Shown piece after piece: positions 27,670-36,836 of a stretch of 64,000 nucleotides of DNA. How positions within the stretch are numbered: the first letter of the stretch is position 1; each line of letters opens with the position of its first letter. The notes below the pieces were generated by a model, which had not been told where the DNA came from, made no database searches, and worked only from the letters and a program-made list of their open reading frames with translations. Origin of the DNA: Chitinophaga pinensis (GTDB lineage Bacteria > Bacteroidota > Bacteroidia > Chitinophagales > Chitinophagaceae); assembly GCF_007896845.1 (NCBI RefSeq), contig NZ_VOHS01000005.1, forward strand, positions 248,001 through 312,000, written 5' to 3'. A program made the translations under genes and the position numbers.

Positions 27670-28560
27670 TTACTGTTTGTCTGCCGCCTTTTTCTGCAAC
27701 TTCTCCCTTTGTGCCAGATATAATCCGCCGATCACCAGAAATGTACCTGCAAACGTGAACCATGTAATGGGTTCATTTAGCAGCACGGAGGAATACAGGA
27801 ATCCAAAAACAGGGCAAAGGAAAAGCCACAGAGAGGCACGTACGGCATCTTTACGTACGAGGTAGAACCATAACTGTAAAGCGATAACGGATACGGGTAT
27901 GATCAGCCAGCCTACGGATAACCAGAACTGCAGATCGAGGTGAGTTGTTTCGAAATTGGCAAAAAAAGCGGTAATGGGAATGAATAGCAGTCCGCCGAGG
28001 AACACCTGCCAGCCATTGATCACTACATTGGCCATTTCCCATTTAATCCGTGCATAATATACCGTTGCCGCCGATACGGCGAGCATACCAAAGAGCAAGG
28101 TCAGGATCCCTCCCATTGTTGCATGACTGTCCTGCAATAGTGGATAAGTAGCCAATCCTACACCGGCCATTCCGAGCAACATGCCCAGGATCTCGTACCA
28201 TTTCAGGGGACGTTTCAACCACAGCGCAGATATTACCATAATGAACAAGGGACTGGTTGCTGTGGATAAACTTCCGATACCGGCAGATACTGATTTCATT
28301 GCCAGCACAAAACAGCCAAGGTATACGGTGGTATTCAATGAGCCGAATATCAGCAGTTGTTTCCATTCTTTTCCTCTTGGCAAACGATGTTCACCTTTCT
28401 GCCCCAGATAGGCAAACAGCAGCATCCCTCCTCCTGCCAGCAGAAACCTGACATTGGCAAGTATCAGTGCATCTGCAGAGTGAATACCAAATTTGGTAGC
28501 AACAGCTGCGGATGCCCACAGCATGGCAAAGAGTAATCCTATTACGATCTGGCGCATCAT
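27670..28560 (-). CDS. EamA/DMT family transporter
   Basis: 296 residues with ten hydrophobic segments in two EamA repeats (about 1-140 and 150-285). Typical marks: FAMLWASAAVATKFGI at the start, ATSPLFIMVISALWLKRPLKW at the end of repeat 1, and LWLFLCPVFGFLYSSVLLNEP at the end of repeat 2. Members export metabolites or amino acids; the substrate cannot be read here. It converges with the plus-strand gene ending at 27611. Start taken at the double Met (MMRQIVIG). Confidence 0.9.
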   Translation of the reverse strand: MMRQIVIGLLFAMLWASAAVATKFGIHSADALILANVRFLLAGGGMLLFAYLGQKGEHRLPRGKEWKQLLIFGSLNTTVYLGCFVLAMKSVSAGIGSLSTATSPLFIMVISALWLKRPLKWYEILGMLLGMAGVGLATYPLLQDSHATMGGILTLLFGMLAVSAATVYYARIKWEMANVVINGWQVFLGGLLFIPITAFFANFETTHLDLQFWLSVGWLIIPVSVIALQLWFYLVRKDAVRASLWLFLCPVFGFLYSSVLLNEPITWFTFAGTFLVIGGLYLAQREKLQKKAADKQ

Positions 28561-28628
28561 TATTCCCGGCGATTGATATTGTATTGTAAAAGTAGATATT
28601 CCTGTAGTTATTATCAGAGGTATTAAAT

Positions 28629-28665
28629 AAAAGAGCAGACATCCGGAAAAGATGCCTGCTCTTTT
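28629..28665 (-). terminator. Terminator of the sialate O-acetylesterase gene
   Basis: AAAAGAGCAGACATC pairs with GATGCCTGCTCTTTT (one mismatch) around a 7-base loop; minus-strand reading gives a T-run. It lies 26 bases past the stop at 28691. Confidence 0.8.
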
Positions 28666-28690
28666 TATAGCCTGTTGTATACAGGAAGAT

Positions 28691-30151
28691 TTATTTTTTA
28701 CCGTAGGTCACGCCCTGAAAGTTGTCTGTACGGAACGGACCAGCCGGCAGACCAGCACCGCTATACAGGTTACCATCCGGATTATCAGCCCAGCTGTAAC
28801 GTACGGCAACAGGTTTATCCACTTCGCTGCTCGACACAATAACACGGTTACCACTGATAGTTGCCTGTGCCCAATGGAATTTCTTATCGGCACCTGCCAC
28901 CTCAAATCCTTTCAGGGTAGTGCCATTTTTCATTATAAGCCCGTTATCTGCATTTTTGAAGCTCAGTGTCACCTTATTACCCGCTACCAATTTAGACTGG
29001 TAAACCGGACCAGAATAGGGTATTTTCTCCCCATACACTTTTGCTCTCGCAATCAGTGAAAGACGGCGACCTACTTCCTGTTTATTTTTTGGATGAATAT
29101 CTTTTGCGTCACCTATATCCACAGCCGTAGCCATACCGGTATTAGGCAGCGACAACGTCATTGATTGCGCTTCTCTCAGCTCCGCCCAATCTGATTCCAC
29201 AGGTTGTGCCTGTTTATCTTTGAAGTTGGCCAGTTGTACAAAATAAAAAGGGAAATCGCCGTTATGCCATTGTTTACGCCAGTCTTTGATCATGGTTGGG
29301 AATACTTCACGATACTGATAAGCTCTTTCCGCATTACTTTCTCCCTGGTACCAGATAACACCACGGAAAGCATATGGCAGCAACGGATGGATCATCGCAT
29401 TATAAAGCAGGGTTGCTTTATTCGGATTGGAGGGTGATAATGGTGCCGGCAGACTTTCAAACGCTTTCACTGTATCTGCAAATGCCGGGATCTTTTTGAT
29501 GGATTCCCCACTTGTCCACGCTTCGGCAACAGTTCCACCCCAGGAAGTGTGGATAACACCCACGGGTATATGCTCATGTGTGTAGATCTCACGGGCAAAG
29601 AAATATCCTACGGAAGAGAACTCCGGAATACTCTGTGGCGTACAGGCCTGCCATCCGCCGTCCCATGGATTCACATCTTCCAGTGGTGCAGTACTGGTGG
29701 TATGTTTCAACTGGAATAAACGGATCTCCGGATAATCAGCGACAGCTATCTCCTGATCATGATTGAGAATTTTCCCCCATCCTTTCAGAGGCATTTCCAT
29801 ATTGGATTGTCCGGACGCGATCCACACTTCACCCACCAGAATGTTGTCCAGTTTTATGGTATTATGGCCGGAAACGGTCATTACATATGGTCCTCCCGCC
29901 TGTTGCGCCGGGAGTTGTACTTTCCATTTGCCGTCAGCAGCTGTGACGGTCTTATAGGTGCCGTTACGAAAAGAAACGGTCACTTTTTCTCCCTTATCAG
30001 CCCATCCCCAGATATTTAATGGCTTATTACGCTGTAACACCATATTGCTACCGACCAAAGCGGGCAAACGAACATCTGCGAAGCTATTTAAGATAAATGT
30101 GCATGATAGTACCCCGGTGAGCAGGGGCTTGAGTAACGTGGTCAGTTGCAT
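28691..30151 (-). CDS. Sialate O-acetylesterase (SGNH hydrolase)
   Basis: 486 residues with a signal peptide (about 1-25). Family marks: the beta-sandwich start LPALVGSNMVLQRNKPLNIWG, the nucleophile motif ASGQSNMEMPL (Ser near 115), HTSWGGTVAEAW, FRGVIWYQGESNA, and the catalytic DIHPKNKQEVGRR (Asp/His near 355). It removes O-acetyl groups from sialic acids or, in plant-degrading bacteria, from other acetylated sugars such as xylan side chains. Secreted to the periplasm or surface. It has its own terminator. Confidence 0.92.
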   Translation of the reverse strand: MQLTTLLKPLLTGVLSCTFILNSFADVRLPALVGSNMVLQRNKPLNIWGWADKGEKVTVSFRNGTYKTVTAADGKWKVQLPAQQAGGPYVMTVSGHNTIKLDNILVGEVWIASGQSNMEMPLKGWGKILNHDQEIAVADYPEIRLFQLKHTTSTAPLEDVNPWDGGWQACTPQSIPEFSSVGYFFAREIYTHEHIPVGVIHTSWGGTVAEAWTSGESIKKIPAFADTVKAFESLPAPLSPSNPNKATLLYNAMIHPLLPYAFRGVIWYQGESNAERAYQYREVFPTMIKDWRKQWHNGDFPFYFVQLANFKDKQAQPVESDWAELREAQSMTLSLPNTGMATAVDIGDAKDIHPKNKQEVGRRLSLIARAKVYGEKIPYSGPVYQSKLVAGNKVTLSFKNADNGLIMKNGTTLKGFEVAGADKKFHWAQATISGNRVIVSSSEVDKPVAVRYSWADNPDGNLYSGAGLPAGPFRTDNFQGVTYGKK

Positions 30152-30313
30152 GAATCAAGAGTTTTTTCTACTCGTCAAGATACAAAATGGGGAATAGATG
30201 CACAACCCCCTCTCTGCAAAGTATCCTATATAGTGGCTTTTGATGCCTTTTTCACAGGACGAATTTAGTTTGGCACGAAATTTTTATATGAGTCTGCATA
30301 AAACGATACAACT

Positions 30314-30553
30314 ATGATAAACGGTATTATCACTTTCGATTTCGATATCAAAGCCCTGCATTACCTGCATAGCAACAGCCGTTATATCAAAGCTACTGCA
30401 GACGCTAACAGTAGCATGGATATTGCATCTGTTGCTTATCAATATTATCAGTCAACAACAAATCATCCGGATATAAGACTGGAAGACGAAGAAGAGGTGA
30501 ACAGGTTCAAACACGTGGCACGTCGCTTTTTCAGTGAGTTCAGTCAGAACTAA
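30314..30553 (+). CDS. Hypothetical protein
   Basis: 79 residues, acidic C-terminal half, no signal or membrane segment. The pattern ALHYLHSNSRYIKAT followed by IASVAYQYYQ, and a final helix VNRFKHVARRFFSEF, suggests a small all-helical protein. No family is recognised. It is followed at once by the CATYCATTG array and a strong terminator, so the array would be its 3' untranslated region. Confidence 0.55.
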   Translation: MINGIITFDFDIKALHYLHSNSRYIKATADANSSMDIASVAYQYYQSTTNHPDIRLEDEEEVNRFKHVARRFFSEFSQN

Positions 30554-30557
30554 TTTT

Positions 30558-30742
30558 CATCCATTTGCTCCCCAAACTCATCCATCGCCCCCATTTTCAT
30601 TCATTGCCCCATCATCCATTGTTAATTTCATCCATTTTAACTCCAGGCATTCATTGTTTGCCCCCCGGATTTTCATTCATTGTGCTCCCCTGCATTCATT
30701 GTACCCAAGGCAAGCATCCATTATAAACCTCATACATCCATT
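30558..30742 (+). repeat. Ten-copy CATYCATTG motif array
   Basis: CATCCATT or CATTCATTG occurs at 30558, 30579, 30598, 30613, 30629, 30648, 30674, 30693, 30715 and 30735. Spacings are 15-26 bases, mean about 20. Sequence between copies is variable and often C-rich (CTCC, GCCCC). It fills the gap between the small gene at 30314-30553 and its terminator. Confidence 0.9.
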
Positions 30743-30757
30743 ACCCAAAAAAGTAGA

Positions 30758-30793
30758 AGAGCCCGCAAGTAATGCTTGCGGGTTCTCTTTTTT
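30758..30793 (+). terminator. Strong terminator after the motif array
   Basis: A 12-bp stem (30758-30769 with 30775-30786, core CCCGCAAG/CTTGCGGG) and a 5-base loop, followed by a T-run. Confidence 0.9.
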
Positions 30794-31356
30794 AATGGAG
30801 TATTAAAAAAACAGGCATTGGAATATTAAGGATATCCATGTTTGTAAGTTCCTGCAATCTATATCTGGTAAGGCTTATAACTGCATCAATCAGCGCTGTT
30901 GACGGCACTATTATCTTAATAAAACGGGGTCATCTTTCCGTCTTGTCTTAAAAGATGTAAGATGAACGAAACATGAAGCCGTCTTAATACTTAATTGGAA
31001 ACTTGTTGGAGTGGGACTTATATAAAAAGGTAAAGGTCGTCAAGAATGACAACCCTTTCTAACCATATCCTAATAAAAACCAAGTTCTTCACGCCGGATG
31101 CCGAAACAGCATACAGCATTAATATTTTGAATAAGATAATTCTTCCAGTAAATTGATAATAGGGAAAGGGGACCTTTTTTACGGTATAGGACAGTAGGAG
31201 TAATTGCTGACGAAGTGTTTATTTTTTCGTTGCTGATACAAATATATAACCGCCCCGGAAATTCTTTTGTAGTAGTATTACTACACTTAAAAAAGTGTGG
31301 GATACTCTTCTTGTAGAAGAGCCACCCCACACACTTTCAGCCTGAAGGCTTAATAA
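30794..31356. other. Intergenic region, no supported gene
   Basis: About 560 bases between two terminators. A minus-strand frame at 31070-31330 has no family, promoter or sensible composition. A weak hairpin (31032-31059) is present. I see nothing else that can be named. Confidence 0.5.
31289..31337 (-). terminator. Terminator of the DUF4965 gene
   Basis: AAAGTGTGG pairs with CCACACACTTT and an inner CTCTTC/GAAGAG stem; on the minus strand a run of six T follows. It lies 20 bases past the stop at 31357. Confidence 0.75.
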
Positions 31357-33810
31357 TTATTTCTTAATAGTAGTTCCTAATAATGGCATAAAATAGCCCC
31401 CTACTACACTCCTTGCCTGGAATCCGACCATCTTACCATCTTCTGTTTCATGCCAGTCACTGATCGGTACACGGGACTTTGTTTCCTGTGCATATTTATA
31501 TAAAGGATCAATGAATGCCGAGAAGTCAGCAGGATTGTCAGCCAGCGTTGCTGTCCATATGATCCAGTCAGATTTAGTGTAATTCTTACGGCTATCCAAT
31601 GGTAGTCCGTATGCTAACTGACGGGTAAGGTAATACTTGATTTCTTTCTGATAAACAGCTTTCGGGAACAGGTCCAGTCCGAGCACTTTATCCCATACCA
31701 GATTGTATTTCTGGCTCCAGGAACCTTTATTTTCGAATGCCAGTGTGTAGTGGTCACCGTCATCTGCCAGCTGCATCCATTTAGGCACCATATCTTTTGC
31801 TGCCTTTCTGTATTTCTCAGCAGTAGCTTTATCACCCAACATATCAGCCAGCATGGCATAAGATCCAAGTCCGACAATCGCTTTCACAGAGAGGTTGGCA
31901 TTTCTGGCGAGGTGACCTGCGAAGTCATCCGTACAAAGTTGGTTAGCCGGGTCAAAACCTTCTTTCAACAGATATTCTGCCCATGTAGTCAATGTTTTCC
32001 AGTGTTGTTTTGCATAGTCGGCATTACCCTCTGCTTTTGCAATAGCAGCTGTCAGGATGATCATGTTACCAGATTCTTCCACCGGCATACCTTCACCATA
32101 TGCCTGCCCATTTGCCAAAGGATATGTACCCAGATCGTGTGCCGCATAAGGCTGTGTATATTTTCCACTTTCGCTGAAGTAGAATATACCAGTTAGCATA
32201 CCTTTCATTAAATCTGGATTATAGATCAGATACAATGGTGCAGATGGATAAGTTACATCCACCGTGTTGATACAACCATTACTGAAGTTTTCTTTGGACA
32301 GGAACAGAATCTCTCCCTGCGGACTTTTCACCAGCTTGTGTGCAGATATACTCTGGCGATACCCGAGTACACAAAGCTTCGCATATTTCTCACCACCAGC
32401 TTTTTTTGTGTCATCAAACAGCTCTTTGTCAAACGCATTACAACGGCCGATGATAGCCGCATAATCATCCTGCGCTTTCTTCAGTTCTTTTTCGATCGTA
32501 TAACTATCGTCTTTTTTCCACCATGGTCTCAGGTTGGTGTTGAAATACTGAATAGCATACAGGTCATCATATCCCAGCAGGAATACCTGTTCTTTTTCTT
32601 TGCCATCTACTTTACCCAATGACACCGTAGTGTTTAGCACCAGCTGTGTACCTTTATCAACTGTTTCTGTTTTTCCTTTACCTGCCAATGCACCTACCGC
32701 TACGCCTTCTCTGGTGACAAACTGTTTAGCACCGGCAGACTGTGGAACAGCCACATACAGATATCCCCAGTCAATACGCAGGTCATCTCCCCTCTTCGCC
32801 AATACAGGTTGTGCGACAGTACCGGTTTTCAGTATGGACAACCCTTCACTGTTATATTGCTGTGCAGTGACTTCCTGTGCCGGCGTATTTACTGCCAGAT
32901 CGGAAGAAGCACCAAAGTATACTTCCACATTATGTTTACTGCCGTCGTTTGCTTTCACCTTATAAGAGATATAAGAAACAGGACGGGACATCAGATCGAG
33001 GTCTTTCATCAACAACGGTGAAGTAAAGGTCAGTTTTACATCTACTTTTCCACAGTTGAAATTGTAAACTGTCTGCGTAGCAGTCAGCTCTACACTTTTC
33101 TGTTCTGCGAGCTTTACTTTATCTGCCCATTTGTCTTTGATCTCAGTCACGATGCCACCATCAAGGTAAGCGCCGCCTCTGGTATTGGTACAATGCATGG
33201 CCAGTACATTGGTGCCTTTACGCAGTTTCTTTCTTACCTCATCTTTGATTGGGAAATAGGACATGTGATTTAACCATCCCACATAACTGTAGATCAGTTC
33301 TCCGTTCAGGTATACTTCAGCATTGTCATCGTGATTGATTTTGAGCAGCAGATTATCCACATTGGCATCATCCACATTGAATGTTCTGCGTACCCATACG
33401 TCATCAGAAAACCAGGGTGTACCTGCCGTATTTCTTTCTTTTTCAAAAGGTGCTTTACCGGTTTTCCAGTCAGCATCACTAAAGGCAGGATCCTCCCATC
33501 CTTTTGCAGGCGCTGTTTCTGTGTAACGCACTTCATAAGGCGCTGCATCAGCAGTTGCTGCCAGCTGTTTGTACAAGTGTCCCGGCGCACCGAGTACACG
33601 ATAAATAACGCCATCTACTTTTACAAACCCTGTCAGGGATTGTTCCGTACCGGTCCAGTGACGGGTAGCAGATGCGTTCAGATTATCCGTTGCTGACCAT
33701 ACACTGAAATATGGATCATGCGTGATCAACGGATAGGCAGGTGCCTGTTGTTGCTGCGCGTACAACTGTTGTGACAGCAGTACGGCTGCAATACCAAAAA
33801 TTCTCTTCAT
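31357..33810 (-). CDS. Glutaminase-like exported protein (DUF5127/DUF4965/DUF1793)
   Basis: 817 residues with a signal peptide (1-18, LYAQ). Domain order follows GtaA-type proteins: an N-terminal PLITHDPYFSVWSATDNLN region, a beta-sandwich (about 100-420), then an alpha/alpha toroid (about 440-817) with YRQSISAHKLVKSPQGEILF, NGCINTVDVTYPSAPLYLIY, ANQLCTDDFAGHLARNANLS and YNLVWDKVLGLDLFP. Fungal relatives are called glutaminase A, but the toroid fold is shared with glycosidases, so activity is uncertain. It is followed by its own terminator. Confidence 0.85.
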   Translation of the reverse strand: MKRIFGIAAVLLSQQLYAQQQQAPAYPLITHDPYFSVWSATDNLNASATRHWTGTEQSLTGFVKVDGVIYRVLGAPGHLYKQLAATADAAPYEVRYTETAPAKGWEDPAFSDADWKTGKAPFEKERNTAGTPWFSDDVWVRRTFNVDDANVDNLLLKINHDDNAEVYLNGELIYSYVGWLNHMSYFPIKDEVRKKLRKGTNVLAMHCTNTRGGAYLDGGIVTEIKDKWADKVKLAEQKSVELTATQTVYNFNCGKVDVKLTFTSPLLMKDLDLMSRPVSYISYKVKANDGSKHNVEVYFGASSDLAVNTPAQEVTAQQYNSEGLSILKTGTVAQPVLAKRGDDLRIDWGYLYVAVPQSAGAKQFVTREGVAVGALAGKGKTETVDKGTQLVLNTTVSLGKVDGKEKEQVFLLGYDDLYAIQYFNTNLRPWWKKDDSYTIEKELKKAQDDYAAIIGRCNAFDKELFDDTKKAGGEKYAKLCVLGYRQSISAHKLVKSPQGEILFLSKENFSNGCINTVDVTYPSAPLYLIYNPDLMKGMLTGIFYFSESGKYTQPYAAHDLGTYPLANGQAYGEGMPVEESGNMIILTAAIAKAEGNADYAKQHWKTLTTWAEYLLKEGFDPANQLCTDDFAGHLARNANLSVKAIVGLGSYAMLADMLGDKATAEKYRKAAKDMVPKWMQLADDGDHYTLAFENKGSWSQKYNLVWDKVLGLDLFPKAVYQKEIKYYLTRQLAYGLPLDSRKNYTKSDWIIWTATLADNPADFSAFIDPLYKYAQETKSRVPISDWHETEDGKMVGFQARSVVGGYFMPLLGTTIKK

Positions 33811-34028
33811 GATTTTGTGGAGCTTTATGTAAGAGTGATTGAATACGTGGAAATGCGTCGCTCCCCTCTGCTATGCCAGCAGAATTGTTGAGACTCATAA
33901 ACCTGATTTTAATGATACCCGTGGATTAAATCAACAGCACAGTGAATCCTTTCTCACTGCTGAAAAATAGAAATTATTTCTTTTGAAACGTAGTTTTTAC
34001 GCTTATTTTTTCTGAGGGGGCACTCTGA

Positions 34029-35192
34029 TCAGACCCTCACCCGGGATGTAGCACTGGTAACAGGACTCTTTTTGACTTTCTTATGTCTTCTGCCCCACCA
34101 TATATAAATACCTGTTACCGGCAAGCTGGCACAGATCAGGCTAGCCATAAAAACAATCATCTTTCCGGGTAAGCCTAATATAGCGCCGACATGGATATCA
34201 TAGTTCATATCCCGCAGCTTGTTCGCAAAGCTGGCTTTGGCATATTCTCCGGTATAAGGTCCATCAGCTGGCAGTATAGCCAGGGTATTGCGGTCGAAGT
34301 AATAGTTATCCGATTTATAATATGTGCCGGGACGGTAGTTCAAAGACGCAGCCACTGATTCAGATTTATCTGTCACAAAGCCGATACTGATACCAGCGCC
34401 CTGTGGCGCCTTTGCGAGCAGTTGCTGCCATACCTGATCTTCCGGAATGCTATATTGGGCCTGCTTTGTTGTATCTGACAGTGGCGCCGCATATGGCGGC
34501 AGGGCTTTTCCTCCGGAAGTTGCATAGTATAATCCCTTACTGAACCACTCAAAGCCCCATACCAATCCGGTAGTAGCAATTAATAGTCCTATCACCAGTA
34601 TGTAAAATCCGAGTACGTTATGCAGGTCGTAATTGAGCCTTCTCCATTTTGCATCCCATTTAATGCTGAAGCGCTGACGGGCAGCGGCCTTGTTCTTCGG
34701 CCACCATAATATCAGACCAGAGATCAGCATCACCACAAATATCAGCGTCACAGATGCCACTATCGGCTGACCGATCTTTGGCGGCAACCAGAGGTAATAA
34801 TGTCCGTGTAATATAAAATGGAAAAAGTCGTCTTCTTCGCTCCATACCTTGATCACTTTGCCGGTGTATGGATCCATGAAGACCTGATAATAATAGTCCG
34901 GGTCGGCGCCGTAGAACATTACGGAAGCACTTTTATCCTTACCGGGGTAGTTGATGCCGTTCGGATGTTTGTCTTTAACTTCTTTTACGGCAATGGCTTT
35001 TAACGTAGAAGGTGGCAGCGGGTGTACACCTGGCCTGCTGGCGGTGTACATGTAAGGCTTGGTAAGGCTTTCTATTTCCTGCTGGAATGCGAGGATACAG
35101 CCGGTTATGGCAATCATGAAAACGCCGATACCGGAAATAAAGCCCAGCCAGAGGTGGATTTTACCAATGAGTTTTTTTACAGTCATACGCAA
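34029..35192 (-). CDS. PepSY-associated membrane protein
   Basis: 387 residues. Four membrane helices: HLWLGFISGIGVFMIAITGC (about 13-32), one near 143-163 (TLIFVVMLISGLILWW), one near 195-215 and one near 340-360. Family marks are the first-helix KIHLWLGFISG, FHFILHGHYYLWLP, NYDLHNVLGFY and a late NYDIHVGAILGLPGK; the conserved His residues may bind haem. Two PepSY-like regions lie on the periplasmic side. Members are linked to siderophore iron reduction. Single gene; a TonB-dependent receptor is not adjacent. Confidence 0.88.
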   Translation of the reverse strand: MRMTVKKLIGKIHLWLGFISGIGVFMIAITGCILAFQQEIESLTKPYMYTASRPGVHPLPPSTLKAIAVKEVKDKHPNGINYPGKDKSASVMFYGADPDYYYQVFMDPYTGKVIKVWSEEDDFFHFILHGHYYLWLPPKIGQPIVASVTLIFVVMLISGLILWWPKNKAAARQRFSIKWDAKWRRLNYDLHNVLGFYILVIGLLIATTGLVWGFEWFSKGLYYATSGGKALPPYAAPLSDTTKQAQYSIPEDQVWQQLLAKAPQGAGISIGFVTDKSESVAASLNYRPGTYYKSDNYYFDRNTLAILPADGPYTGEYAKASFANKLRDMNYDIHVGAILGLPGKMIVFMASLICASLPVTGIYIWWGRRHKKVKKSPVTSATSRVRV

Positions 35193-35333
35193 TTGCAGTT
35201 CCTTCGAAGGTTGGGATTAAAGATGCGATAAATAGCAGGGATTGTTTGCTCGAAAAGGGAATTTTTTCCGTGGCTTATGAATATTCCCATTTCGATATTG
35301 AGGGGTTGTCCTGTGCGGATGTTTTGAGGTACC

Positions 35334-35491
35334 GCGGTTTCAGTCTGGGACCACAGGCTGTAGTTCTTTGAAGTTACTTGCTATGGGACGGGGTGGGAGA
35401 GTTGGGCAGTGGATGGTGGATTAAACCCCTGGGGGCATGGGCTCAGCATACTTCAAAGAACTAAGGCCAGTGGTCTCCAGCTGAAAGCCGC
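35334..35491. repeat. Imperfect inverted repeat, 41-bp arms, G-rich loop
   Basis: Left arm 35334-35374 and right arm 35450-35491 match as reverse complements over about 41 bases with a few mismatches; the inner 14 bases (TAGTTCTTTGAAGT) and the outer GCGG are exact. The 75-base loop is G-rich on the plus strand (GGGACGGGGTGGGAG). It may be a MITE-like element or a structured RNA. No target-site duplication is clear. Confidence 0.8.
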
Positions 35492-35513
35492 TGTTGGCAA
35501 TGTGCTTACAATA

Positions 35514-35557
35514 GAAAAACGGCCGGACGATGTGAGAGGCATCATCTGGCCGTTTTA
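35514..35557 (-). terminator. Terminator of the GH105 gene
   Basis: AAAACGGCC...GATG pairs with CATC...GGCCGTTTT around a short loop, 109 bases past the stop at 35666; on the minus strand five T follow. Confidence 0.8.
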
Positions 35558-35586
35558 TGAGCGGGAATGTTGATATTATTATGCTG

Positions 35587-35644
35587 TTGATGCTATGGAT
35601 TTAATTTTTGATGCTTGATGCTTAATATTTGATGTTTGATGCTT
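35587..35644. repeat. Short TTGATGCT repeats
   Basis: TTGATG or TTGATGCT occurs at 35587, 35608, 35615, 35629 and 35636, just after the GH105 stop. Low complexity, irregular spacing. Confidence 0.6.
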
Positions 35645-35665
35645 TATTGCTATTCTGATTGTTAA

Positions 35666-36805
35666 CTATCTGCTTTTATATATTTCTGTTCCGGCGAGCA
35701 GAAAGCACCCCAGACCGTAGTCTTCGAAGTCTGGAATTTTGTCGTAGGTAACGGGTTGACCATCGGAAGGTTGCTTTCCGGTGCTTTGTACGTAGCCAAG
35801 CATACCGTTGTCGTGTACGCATTCTTTGGTGAGCGCATTCCAGGCTTTGGTGATGGCAGGCTGATAGGTTTTCTTGTCAAGGTAGCCTTTACGTACGCCC
35901 CAGGCCATACCGTATACGAAGAGGGAGGTGCCGGTCAGCTCCTTACCGCCAAAGTTGGTGGGATCATGGAGACTGGCATTCCAGAAGCCATCCGGGCGCT
36001 GAAGTTTAAGGATGGCGGCTGACATATCTTTGAAGTCCTGCAGAAAGATCTTATAGTAAGGAGAGCTCTGTGGGAGCTGTTCCATTGTTCTGAGTAGTGC
36101 TGCCAATACCCAGCCATTGCCACGGCTCCAGTAACAATTGCCGCCGTTTGGTTCCTTGTAGGGCGGTACAAAATCCTTGTCGCGCCACCAGAGATGTTCG
36201 TTTGGGTTGTAGAGGCCTTCTGTACCGTGTTTGTATTTAGTGTAGGCATACATTTCATACATGCGGTGATAGTAGGCGGTGTCATTGTATAATTTACCCA
36301 GACGCGCCATGACAGGCATTGCCATTTGTATGGCATCTATCCAGTCCCAGTCATCGATCACATCGGTATGCATCATTGTATCAATGGAGGCCTTAATATC
36401 GTGAATACGGTTCTCGTGTTGCTTTTTATCGAGGAGATAGAGATCGATGTAGGTTTGTCCACAGGCCTGATTGTCGGCGTTACGGGTTGTAATACCTCCC
36501 CGGAGGCCCCAATTATGCTTATCACCCCATTGTACGGCGTAGTCATAATAGCTTTGCTGAGGATCGATCTGGTGGAGGGCCATCAGACCTTCGTAATAGA
36601 CGGCTCTTGTCCAGATATGGGAAGGCCAGGTCTTTTTCAACACGATGTCTTTGCCGGCATCCGGCCATTTTTCCATAAAATAACGGTTAACGAGGGTCAG
36701 GGTTTTCAGGGTCTCTTTTTTTGGCGGCAGTGCCTGCTGTGCCTGTACCGGCAGATAACTGCTGATGCTCAGCAAAGCGGCAGCTGCGAAAAGATGCATC
36801 TTCAT
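35666..36805 (-). CDS. GH105/GH88-type unsaturated glycuronyl hydrolase
   Basis: 379 residues with a signal peptide (about 1-22, VQAQ). Family marks of the (alpha/alpha)6 barrel: WPSHIWTRAVYYEGLMALH, RNADNQACGQTYIDLY, DDWDWIDAIQMAMPVMARLG (the probable catalytic Asp region, near 152-172), EHLWWRDKDFV, YWSRGNGWVLAALLR and KELTGTSLFVYGMAWG. GH105 removes the unsaturated uronic acid left by polysaccharide lyases, for instance on rhamnogalacturonan. It follows the gene ending at 36837 by 31 bases, so the two are likely one operon. Confidence 0.9.
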   Translation of the reverse strand: MKMHLFAAAALLSISSYLPVQAQQALPPKKETLKTLTLVNRYFMEKWPDAGKDIVLKKTWPSHIWTRAVYYEGLMALHQIDPQQSYYDYAVQWGDKHNWGLRGGITTRNADNQACGQTYIDLYLLDKKQHENRIHDIKASIDTMMHTDVIDDWDWIDAIQMAMPVMARLGKLYNDTAYYHRMYEMYAYTKYKHGTEGLYNPNEHLWWRDKDFVPPYKEPNGGNCYWSRGNGWVLAALLRTMEQLPQSSPYYKIFLQDFKDMSAAILKLQRPDGFWNASLHDPTNFGGKELTGTSLFVYGMAWGVRKGYLDKKTYQPAITKAWNALTKECVHDNGMLGYVQSTGKQPSDGQPVTYDKIPDFEDYGLGCFLLAGTEIYKSR

Positions 36806-36836
36806 TGTATATAGTTTTTACGTGGATGGATCAACA

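Larger units (their letters stand above)
35193..35665. other. Intergenic region with large inverted repeat
   Basis: No gene. It contains the 35334-35491 inverted-repeat element, the GH105 terminator (35514-35557) and a TTGATGCT repeat (35587-35644). Confidence 0.6.

Noticed and set aside
30558..30742. CRISPR array
   Set aside because: Repeats are only 8-9 bases, spacing is irregular, and no cas gene is present.
30534..30806. Plus-strand frame through the CATYCATTG array
   Set aside because: Codes for His/Pro-rich low-complexity sequence, runs into the terminator, and overlaps the upstream gene.
31070..31330. Minus-strand 86-codon frame
   Set aside because: No recognisable domain; overlaps the DUF4965 terminator.
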